A model generated the notes under the pieces. The model made no database searches, had not been told where the DNA came from, and was given only the letters and a program-made list of their open reading frames with translations. The translations under genes and the position numbers were made by a program. This document shows, piece by piece, positions 57,765 through 64,000 of a stretch of 64,000 bases of DNA. The first letter of the stretch is position 1. Each line of letters starts with the position of its first letter. Origin of the DNA: Planctomycetota bacterium (GTDB taxonomy: Bacteria; Planctomycetota; Phycisphaerae; Phycisphaerales; UBA1924); contig JACTNA010000019.1 of assembly GCA_014584315.1 (NCBI GenBank), positions 1 through 64,000 on the forward strand. The letters run 5' to 3'.

Positions 57765-58808
57765 ATGAACGCTCCCACCAACCGCATCGCGGGCGACGCG
57801 CCACCGCGCCACCGCCACGCGCTGGTCACCGGCGGTGCGGGGTTCATCGGGTCGCACCTGACGGACCTGCTGCTGGCACGCGGCGACCGCGTCACCATCG
57901 TGGACAACCTCTCCACCGGCAGGGCCGACAACCTCCCCCCCTCGCACCCCTCGCTCCGGTTGATCGACGCGGAACTGTCCGAGGCGATCCCGTCCCTCGC
58001 CGGGGAAGGCCCCTTCGATGAGGTGTATCACCTCGCGGCCGCGGTGGGCGTGCAACTGGTCATGGACGACCCGATCCGGGCCGTACAGACCAACGTCGTG
58101 CAGACCCTCGACCTGCTCAGGTTCGCGGCGTCGAGCGAGACAGGCGGCGGCACGCCGGTCCCCACGCTCCTCGCGTCCAGTTCGGAGGTCTACGGCAAGG
58201 GGTCACGAAGCCCGTTCAGCGAGGACGATGACGTGGTCTACGGCCCCACGGGCATCGCCCGGTGGTCGTACGGGTGCAGCAAGGCCATCGACGAGTTCCT
58301 GGCCCTCGCGTACCACCGCCAGCACGGGTTGCCCGTCGTCGTGGCCAGGTTCTTCAACACGGTCGGACCCCGCCAGGTGGGGTCGTACGGCATGGTGCTC
58401 CCCAGGTTCGTCCAGGCCGCCGTCCGGGGCGAGCCGATCCGCGTCTTCGGCGATGGCACACAGACCCGGTGCTTCTGCGACGTGCGCGACGTCGTGCGTG
58501 CCCTCCCGGCCATGCTCGAGACGCCCGCCTGCCACGGCCGCGTGTTCAACCTCGGCTCCGACCGCGAGATCAGCATCCGCGAACTGGCGGAGAGCGTCGT
58601 TCGCGTGCTCGGCTCAACGTCCCCGATCGTCCTGGTGCCCTACGCCGAGGCCTACCCGGAGGGATTCGAGGACCTCGAACGCCGCCGGCCCGATCTGCGG
58701 CGCATCCGGGACGCGATCGGCTTCGAGCCGCGCATCGGGCTTGAGCAGACGATCAGGGACGTCGCCGAAGCGATCTCGGGCACACGGCGCGAGGGGGCAC
58801 GGGCATGA
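57765..58808 (+). CDS. NAD-dependent nucleotide-sugar epimerase/dehydratase
   Basis: About 347 residues of extended short-chain dehydrogenase type. The coenzyme motif [11 protein letters not shown] is at the N-terminus, VDNLSTGR follows, the catalytic pair is YGCSK with SSSEVYGK before it, and [20 protein letters not shown] comes later. This is GalE/UDP-glucuronate epimerase-decarboxylase-like; the exact substrate is not determined. It supplies a sugar for the polymer made by this operon. It overlaps the next gene by four bases. No ribosome-binding site is obvious. Confidence 0.9.
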   Translation: MNAPTNRIAGDAPPRHRHALVTGGAGFIGSHLTDLLLARGDRVTIVDNLSTGRADNLPPSHPSLRLIDAELSEAIPSLAGEGPFDEVYHLAAAVGVQLVMDDPIRAVQTNVVQTLDLLRFAASSETGGGTPVPTLLASSSEVYGKGSRSPFSEDDDVVYGPTGIARWSYGCSKAIDEFLALAYHRQHGLPVVVARFFNTVGPRQVGSYGMVLPRFVQAAVRGEPIRVFGDGTQTRCFCDVRDVVRALPAMLETPACHGRVFNLGSDREISIRELAESVVRVLGSTSPIVLVPYAEAYPEGFEDLERRRPDLRRIRDAIGFEPRIGLEQTIRDVAEAISGTRREGARA

Positions 58809-60214
58809 CGACGCCTCCCGAGGGCATCACGATCCCGCCCGAGGCGGTCGCGCAGTTGGAGGCGCTCGGACGGCGGCTCGACGCGCTGCAGGCGGAGCAG
58901 GCCGCGCTGCTCGACTCGATCGCCAAATCCGCGGGGGGAGAGGCGGTCGAGGAAGTCGGTTCGCGGCTCGACATCTTCCACGGGTACGTCGGCGTGCTCG
59001 CGGTGGCGTTCATCGTGACGCTTGTGGCGACGCCGCTGATGCGGAAACTGGCGGTCGCCAACGGGATCATCGACCGCCCGAACGACCCGCGGAAGGTGCA
59101 CCGCATCCCGGTCGCGTACCTCGGCGGCGTCGCGGTCTTCCTGGGGATGATGGCGGCCATCGCGTTCAGTTACGTGGCGTCCGCCTTCCCGTCCCTCGGG
59201 CTGATCGAGTACCACAAGAGCACGAAACTGCTGCTCGGGATCGTGCCCGCGCCCGTCCCGATCTCGGTGCTGCTCGGCATGACGGTGATCATGCTGATCG
59301 GGCTGATCGACGACGTCGTGGGGATCGCGCCCCGACTGAAGGTGGGCGGGCAGTTGCTGGCGGCGGCCGCGCTCGCCTACGAGGATGTCGGCGTGCGCGT
59401 GGCCCACGGCGTGCTCGCCCCGACGCTGGGCGAACTGGTCGGCAACCGCGACCTTGTCTACCAGATCCCGCTGGGACTCGAGCTGCCCCTCTTCGGAAGC
59501 ACGCTCACCATCGACCTGATCTACTGGACCGGGACCGTCATCATCGCCGTCTTCGTGCTCGGCGCGTGCAACGCCTCCAACCTGATCGACGGGCTGGACG
59601 GGCTGCTGACGGGGACGACGGCGATCTGCGCCGCGGGCCTGCTGATGGTCGCGCTCACCCTCGCCCTGCACGACGACGGACAGCGCGACGCGCAGCGGAT
59701 CGTCCTGTGCCTCGCACTCCTCGGCGCCTGCCTCGGGTTCCTCCCGCACAACTTCAACCCGGCGACGATCTTCCTGGGCGACTGCGGTTCCCTCCTGCTG
59801 GGGTTCACGACCATCGTCATCGTGCTCTCCCTGGGCGATACCGGCAAAACCTACCTGGTCATCGCCGGCCTGTTCATCTACGCCATCCCGATCATCGACA
59901 CCGTGCTGGCGATCGTGCGCAGGAAACTCGCCGGCCGACGCCTCAGCGACCCGGACAGCGACCACCTGCACCACATGCTCAAGCGCTCCCTCGGCGTCAA
60001 GGGAGCCGTGCTGACGCTCTACGGGATCGGGCTGGCCTTCGCGTCCCTCGGCGTCGCGATGAGCCTGTTCCGCGCCCGGCTCGTCTACTTCATCGCGATC
60101 CTCTGCGCGGCGTACATCGCCGTGACGGCGATCAAACTCGCCCGTCGCAAGCAGATCGAGGAAGAAGCCCTCCGGCTGGCCGCAAGGCCCCCCGGCGGAC
60201 CGACGCGGGCATGA
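58805..60214 (+). CDS. WecA/MraY-family polyprenyl-phosphate sugar-1-phosphate transferase
   Basis: About 469 residues with ten to eleven membrane helices. Motifs are [29 protein letters not shown] (metal-binding Asp pair), [27 protein letters not shown] and a HLHHML cytoplasmic loop, all typical of the UDP-GlcNAc-undecaprenyl transferase WecA group. It starts the lipid-linked glycan. A soluble N-terminal extension of about 55 residues, mostly coiled coil ([20 protein letters not shown]), precedes the first helix and is unusual for the family. The start overlaps the epimerase stop (ATGA). Confidence 0.9.
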   Translation: MTTPPEGITIPPEAVAQLEALGRRLDALQAEQAALLDSIAKSAGGEAVEEVGSRLDIFHGYVGVLAVAFIVTLVATPLMRKLAVANGIIDRPNDPRKVHRIPVAYLGGVAVFLGMMAAIAFSYVASAFPSLGLIEYHKSTKLLLGIVPAPVPISVLLGMTVIMLIGLIDDVVGIAPRLKVGGQLLAAAALAYEDVGVRVAHGVLAPTLGELVGNRDLVYQIPLGLELPLFGSTLTIDLIYWTGTVIIAVFVLGACNASNLIDGLDGLLTGTTAICAAGLLMVALTLALHDDGQRDAQRIVLCLALLGACLGFLPHNFNPATIFLGDCGSLLLGFTTIVIVLSLGDTGKTYLVIAGLFIYAIPIIDTVLAIVRRKLAGRRLSDPDSDHLHHMLKRSLGVKGAVLTLYGIGLAFASLGVAMSLFRARLVYFIAILCAAYIAVTAIKLARRKQIEEEALRLAARPPGGPTRA

Positions 60215-60228
60215 ACCCGGACCCACCT

Positions 60229-60246
60229 CGCGGGCTGAAGCCCGCG
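60229..60246. repeat. REP-like palindrome
   Basis: CGCGGGCT-GA-AGCCCGCG, an eight-bp perfect inverted repeat. Similar palindromes are common dispersed elements in GC-rich bacteria. It lies after the WecA-like gene; without a T-run it is unlikely to be a full terminator. Confidence 0.55.
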
Positions 60247-60309
60247 GCTCGGAGGGATGGCTCGGGAGGTTGAGGGGCGGAAGCGTCGGGCAGAGCGCTC
60301 CCTGATCCG

Positions 60310-60315
60310 TATACT
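60310..60315 (+). promoter_or_regulatory. -10 hexamer TATACT of the parA operon
   Basis: TATACT, six bases (TCGGCC), ATG. It is the best hexamer among the leaderless-type starts; no -35 was found at the right place. Confidence 0.5.
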
Positions 60316-60321
60316 TCGGCC

Positions 60322-61221
60322 ATGCTGCCGCCCGAGGGGTGCCGAGTCGTCGCGCTCATGAATCAGAAAGGCGGCGTGGGCAAGACCACGACCGCCGTGA
60401 ATCTCGGCGCGGCCCTCGCTCGCACTGGCCTGCGGACGCTCCTCATCGACCTCGACCCGCAGGCCCACGCGACCCTGCACCTCGGCGTCGATCCGAGCAC
60501 GATCGGCGGATCGGTCTACGACGCGCTGCTCGACCCGTTGATCGATCCGGGATCGCTCGTGCAGCGCGCCGCCGACAATCTCTTCGTGCTGCCGTCGGTG
60601 ACGGACCTCGCCGCCGCCGAGACCGAACTGGCGACCGTGCCGGACAGGCAGCGGCGGCTGTCGGCGACCATCGGGCGGCTCGCCCCCGCCTACGACGCGA
60701 TCCTCATCGACTGCCCCCCCTCGCTGGGGCTGCTCACGATCAACGCTCTCGCGGCGGCGCACGAGGTGCTGGTGCCGATGCAGGCGCACTTCCTCGCGCT
60801 GCAGGGCGTGAGCAAACTGCTGGAGACGGTCACGGCCGTCAGCGCATCGGTGAACCCCCGGCTTCGTGTGCTCGGCGTGGTGCTGTGCATGCACGACGCG
60901 AACACCACGCACACGCAGGAAGTCGTCGCGGACCTCGACGCCTTCTTTGAGCAGCACCGCGGGACATCGTCGCCGTGGGCGGACGCGAGGGTCTTCCGGC
61001 CACCGGTGCGTCGGAACATCAAGCTCGCCGAATGCCCGAGTTTCGGGCAGACGGTCTTCGACTACGCGCCGGGAGCGGCCGGCGCGGCGGACTACCTCGC
61101 CCTGGCCCAGGCGATCGTGCACGCGTGGAACGGCCCGGCGGATCGTCACGCGCCGCCGCAACCCGAGATCAGGGTCGTCGCGACGCACGCCGCCCCGACC
61201 GCAACGGAGCGGGCCGATTGA
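60322..61221 (+). CDS. ParA/Soj-type ATPase
   Basis: About 299 residues. The deviant Walker A is KGGVGKTT, Walker A' LIDLDPQAHAT, Walker B LIDCPPSLG. Such ATPases move ParB-bound DNA or position cargo. A parB gene is not present downstream in this window, so this may be an orphan ParA/MinD-like positioning protein. The gene begins without a ribosome-binding site behind a TATACT. Its stop overlaps the next start (TTGA). The C-terminal 35 residues look disordered. Confidence 0.9.
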   Translation: MLPPEGCRVVALMNQKGGVGKTTTAVNLGAALARTGLRTLLIDLDPQAHATLHLGVDPSTIGGSVYDALLDPLIDPGSLVQRAADNLFVLPSVTDLAAAETELATVPDRQRRLSATIGRLAPAYDAILIDCPPSLGLLTINALAAAHEVLVPMQAHFLALQGVSKLLETVTAVSASVNPRLRVLGVVLCMHDANTTHTQEVVADLDAFFEQHRGTSSPWADARVFRPPVRRNIKLAECPSFGQTVFDYAPGAAGAADYLALAQAIVHAWNGPADRHAPPQPEIRVVATHAAPTATERAD

Positions 61222-61763
61222 TCGTCCGCAGGCTCAGCGCCATCCCGCTGCGTGTGCGCCGTGCCGGGTTCGCGGTCTACGCGGCCGCCTTGGCGACCGG
61301 CACGCACTGGCCCGCACTCACGCTCGGCCCGGACCCGGGCTTCAGGCTCGACCTGCTCGTGCACTGCGCCGCCTTCGCCGCGTGGACGTTCCTGCTGGCC
61401 GGGTGCGAGTGGTTCGGCCCGATCGCAGCACGCCGCAACACCGCACGGTGCGTCGCCATCTCCGCGGCCTACGCTGCGCTCGACGAGGCGACGCAGGGCC
61501 TGCCGGGCGTCAACCGGACCGTCCTGTGGTCGGACTTCCTCGCCAACCTAGCCGGTGTTGCGGCGGCCGGCGCGTGGCTCTGGGCAGCCGGTCGGCACGG
61601 GGATCGGAACCCGAACGACCCCGCGAATAACTCCAAGGGGGCCTTGTCTGTGCGGGCGCAAAGGACGAACCCGCCCGGGAGTCGGCGACACGGCGAGCCG
61701 ATAGATCAATCCGACCCGGTTCGGGGCGGGCAGGCCGATTCACCGCTTGAAGACAGACCATGA
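61218..61763 (+). CDS. VanZ-like membrane protein
   Basis: About 181 residues. The TTG at 61218 overlaps the parA stop and follows GGAGCG, so translation is probably coupled. Hydrophobic segments (AVYAAALATGTHWPAL, LVHCAAFAAWTFLLAG, ISAAYAALDEATQG, LANLAGVAAAGAWLWAAG) with HWPAL, D-LVHCAAF and ALDEATQG match VanZ-family membrane proteins, whose roles range from teicoplanin resistance to unknown. The last 60 residues are low-complexity and hydrophilic. The next gene starts inside its stop (ATGA). Confidence 0.72.
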   Translation: MIVRRLSAIPLRVRRAGFAVYAAALATGTHWPALTLGPDPGFRLDLLVHCAAFAAWTFLLAGCEWFGPIAARRNTARCVAISAAYAALDEATQGLPGVNRTVLWSDFLANLAGVAAAGAWLWAAGRHGDRNPNDPANNSKGALSVRAQRTNPPGSRRHGEPIDQSDPVRGGQADSPLEDRP

Positions 61764-63457
61764 GCGCACACTCGGAGCACGACGCGCACGGTTTTCACGG
61801 CCCCAAGGCGTGGCTCGCCAGCCTCGCCGCGGGGGCCGCGCTCGGGATTCTGCTCGCTCTGCTCGTCCCCGCCCGGTACGAGCCGGACCACGCTCCGACG
61901 AACCACGCGACCACGCCCGCCCACGAAGAGCCTGCCCGCAACGCAACGGGCGAGCCGCACGGCGAGGCCGACGACCTGCCCGACCCCGTCACGATCGTGT
62001 GGGGAGGGGATGAGGCGTTGGCCGTTCATCCGCGGTTCTCGGAGGGCGCGGCGCAAGGAGAGGAACCCCGGGACGCATCCGAACCGAACCACGCGGACGA
62101 CGACCACGCCGATGGCCACGACGACCACGGCCCCGCGCCGACGATCCCGCTCTGGCTGTGCGCCCCGTTCGCGCTGCTGCTGCTGAGCATCGCCCTCATG
62201 CCGTTCATCAACGAACGGTTCTGGCACAAGCACTTCCCGGACTTCGCCTTCGGCCTGGCGGGCATCACGATCGCCTACTACCTGCTCGGGTACGGCGCGG
62301 GGGACTACCACCACGGGCTGTCCTACGGCCAGTACGTCATGCTCCACACCGGCGTGGAGTACTACGCCTTCATCGCCCTGATCGGCGGGCTGTACGTGGC
62401 GTCGGGCGGCGTGCTGATCGACGTGCGCGGACGCGGCAGACCGGCGGTCAACACCGCGTTGCTCGCGGTCGGAGCCGTGCTGGCCAACGTGATGGGGACG
62501 ACGGGCGCGTCGGTGTTGCTGATCCGACCGTTCATGCGGATCAACAAGGGCCGCCTCCGCCCCATCCACGTCGTCATGTTCATCTTCATCGTTTCGAACT
62601 GCGGCGGGTGCCTCACGCCCATCGGCGACCCACCGCTCTACCTCGGCTTCCTGAAGGGCGTCCCCTTCTCGTGGACGCTCCTCCACCTCTGGCCCATGTG
62701 GCTGGCGTGCTGCGGCTCGCTGCTCGCCGTGTTCTTCGCGATCGACACCTGGATCGACCGCACGCAGCGGGCGGCGAACCCGGACGCCGTGCTGGCGGCG
62801 GACGAGCCGCTCCGCGTCCGCCTGTCGGGCACGAGCGGCATGGTCTGCCTCGGGCTGATCATCGCGGGCGTCTTCATCGACCCGATGCTCAAGGCGCTCT
62901 TCGAGGTCGAGGGCGTGCCCGTCGGGCCGACGTTCCAGATCCTCGTCGCCACGGCCGCGTACTTCCTCGCCAACCGCGAGATCCACCTCGCCAACGAGTT
63001 CACGTTCTTCCCGGTCAAGGAAGTCGGCCTGCTCTTCGTCGGCATCTTCGCCACCATGGCCCCCGCCCTGGGCTATCTGGCCGCGCACGGGCACGCCCTC
63101 GGCCTGACCTCCCCCACCGCCTTCTACTTCGGGACCGGCGGGCTGAGCGCGGTCCTCGACAACGCCCCGACCTACCTCAACTTCCTCCAGGTCGCCTTCG
63201 GCAACACCCCCATCAACGAGGGCACCGTCGCGGCCTTCCTCGGCGGGTCCGAGGGCGTGCATCTGCTGACGGCCATCTCGCTCGGCGCGGTCTTCTTCGG
63301 GGCCATGACGTACATCGGCAACGGGCCGAACTTCATGGTCCGTGCGATCGCGGAGGCTTCGGGGCTTCGGATGCCCTCGTTCTTCGGGTACACCGCTCGC
63401 GCTGCGCTCATCCTGCTCCCTGTCCTGGCCGTGATGTGGCTCGTGTTCATCCGCTGA
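61760..63457 (+). CDS. nhaD: NhaD-type sodium/proton antiporter with a His/Asp-rich insert
   Basis: About 565 residues with about twelve membrane helices. Motifs include GTTGASVLLIRPFMRI, NCGGCLTPIGDPPLYLGF and LDNAPTYLNFL, which mark the NhaD branch of the ion-transporter superfamily. After the first helix there is a hydrophilic insert of about 100 residues rich in His, Asp and Glu (NHADDDHADGHDDHG), uncommon for NhaD and possibly metal- or pH-sensing. It should expel Na+ in exchange for H+. It is the last gene of the parA operon. Confidence 0.88.
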   Translation: MSAHSEHDAHGFHGPKAWLASLAAGAALGILLALLVPARYEPDHAPTNHATTPAHEEPARNATGEPHGEADDLPDPVTIVWGGDEALAVHPRFSEGAAQGEEPRDASEPNHADDDHADGHDDHGPAPTIPLWLCAPFALLLLSIALMPFINERFWHKHFPDFAFGLAGITIAYYLLGYGAGDYHHGLSYGQYVMLHTGVEYYAFIALIGGLYVASGGVLIDVRGRGRPAVNTALLAVGAVLANVMGTTGASVLLIRPFMRINKGRLRPIHVVMFIFIVSNCGGCLTPIGDPPLYLGFLKGVPFSWTLLHLWPMWLACCGSLLAVFFAIDTWIDRTQRAANPDAVLAADEPLRVRLSGTSGMVCLGLIIAGVFIDPMLKALFEVEGVPVGPTFQILVATAAYFLANREIHLANEFTFFPVKEVGLLFVGIFATMAPALGYLAAHGHALGLTSPTAFYFGTGGLSAVLDNAPTYLNFLQVAFGNTPINEGTVAAFLGGSEGVHLLTAISLGAVFFGAMTYIGNGPNFMVRAIAEASGLRMPSFFGYTARAALILLPVLAVMWLVFIR

Positions 63458-63478
63458 CGCCTGGGGTGCCGGGCCTGC

Positions 63479-63484
63479 TACGCT
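63479..63484 (+). promoter_or_regulatory. -10 hexamer TACGCT before murJ
   Basis: TACGCT, seven bases (GTCCGCC), GTG. Confidence 0.4.
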
Positions 63485-63491
63485 GTCCGCC

Positions 63492-64000
63492 GTGACCGAC
63501 CCGCAGGACGCGACCGCTGCTCGACCGGAGCCTCGGACCGACGATCACGGCGCGCACCATGGCCTGTCGTCGGCCGTCCGCGTCATCTCGTCGCTCACCC
63601 TGGTGTCGCGGATCGCCGGGCTGGCACGCGACCTCGTCACCGCCCGCATCGTCGGCGATAGCGCGCTGGGGTCCGCCTTCATGGCGGCGTGGGCGATCCC
63701 CAACCTCTTCCGCAGGCTGTTCGGCGAGGGCGCGCTCGCCGCCGCGTTCCTCCCCGAATACACCCGCGCCGCTCGCGACGACGGCGACACCGCCGACCGC
63801 TTCGCCACGCTGACCGTGCTCGTGCTCACGCTCGTGACCGGCGCGCTGCTGCTCGTGGGCGAGGGCGTGCTGCTCGCGTTCCTGCTCCTCGCCCCGCACG
63901 ACCCCGACCGCGCGCTCTCGCTGCGACTGATGATGCTCATGCTCCCCTTCATGCCGCTGGTGTGCGTCGCGGCGATTCTCGGCGGGATGCTCCAGGCGCA
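63492..64000 (+). CDS. murJ: Lipid II flippase MurJ, N-terminal part (cut by the window end)
   Basis: The frame runs past the window edge. A short hydrophilic N-terminus is followed by VISSLTLVSRIAGLARDLVT, AFMAAWAIPNLFRRLFGEGA, the signature first helices of MurJ/MviN, then AFLPEYTRA and LRLMMLMLPFMPLVCVAAIL. It carries lipid II across the membrane for peptidoglycan synthesis, in agreement with the L,D-transpeptidase at 12 kb. The GTG start is behind a TACGCT and has no Shine-Dalgarno site. Confidence 0.9.
   Translation, partial: MTDPQDATAARPEPRTDDHGAHHGLSSAVRVISSLTLVSRIAGLARDLVTARIVGDSALGSAFMAAWAIPNLFRRLFGEGALAAAFLPEYTRAARDDGDTADRFATLTVLVLTLVTGALLLVGEGVLLAFLLLAPHDPDRALSLRLMMLMLPFMPLVCVAAILGGMLQA

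Noticed and set aside
51878..57931. A 2000-codon open frame on the minus strand
   Set aside because: It is antisense to the TPR and Wzz genes, with no recognisable domain; it is a shadow of their codon bias.

Overview
The window is very GC-rich, densely coded DNA that best fits a planctomycete, probably of the class Phycisphaerae. This is an inference. It rests on an exosortase/EpsI pair with a sorting substrate ending in a PAP-type (not PEP) C-terminal signal, a giant TPR exopolysaccharide protein, degenerate pseudopilins, and many starts without a Shine-Dalgarno sequence. No rRNA or CRISPR array was seen. One tRNA (Ala, UGC) was found.

Layout. (1) 1-2.6 kb is the right end of an integrated element: the C-terminus of a P4/D5-type primase-helicase, a block of inverted TTGAC repeats around a possible promoter, a small protein, and a large serine recombinase. 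It is inserted in the ATPase region of comM; only the 3' part of comM (2611-3489) is in the window, and the junction carries two copies of the attachment-like sequence. (2) 3.5-9.2 kb holds a secreted protein, manC-like and ruvA genes on the minus strand, a CapD-type nucleotide-sugar dehydratase, a small coiled-coil protein and dut. (3) 9.2-17.6 kb holds plsC, rarA with an unusual in-frame insert, 5-formyl-THF cyclo-ligase, a LysM/L,D-transpeptidase, ruvX, a LolA-like exported protein and a TPR metallopeptidase. (4) 17.6-28.8 kb is a long minus-strand run: an S1-domain protein, a Gfo/Idh/MocA oxidoreductase, thioredoxin, folP, an exported protein, ftsK with a long acidic tail, and an M1-like peptidase. 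(5) 28.9-46 kb is mixed housekeeping: small membrane proteins, rtcB convergent with a beta-CASP nuclease, zinc-ribbon membrane proteins, an EamA transporter, tRNA-Ala, an outer-membrane barrel, a cyclophilin, a pseudopilin, an ECF sigma/anti-sigma pair, a 17-residue-repeat coiled-coil/Wzz-like protein, a Cys-rich membrane-anchored protein, an aldose epimerase, an HD-GYP protein and the PAP-CTERM protein. (6) 46-47.1 kb is lipA. (7) 47.4-60.2 kb is an exopolysaccharide/exosortase operon: Wza-like exporter, exosortase, EpsI, PrsT-like TPR protein, Wzz/BY-kinase fusion with a broken Walker A, sugar epimerase and WecA-like initiating transferase. (8) 60.3-64 kb is parA, a VanZ-like gene and nhaD in a tightly overlapped operon, then the start of murJ.

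How it works together. The operon at 47.4-60.2 kb should start a lipid-linked glycan (WecA-like), supply a nucleotide sugar (epimerase; manC and CapD elsewhere may feed it), control chain length (Wzz), export the polymer (Wza) and sort PAP-CTERM proteins (exosortase with EpsI). The predicted substrate lies 2 kb away at 45.0 kb. The most notable items are the double comM junction, the inverted iteron-like array, the apparent widespread leaderless promoter layout (TANNNT 6-7 nt before the start codon), the degenerate BY-kinase and the 17-residue tandem repeats.
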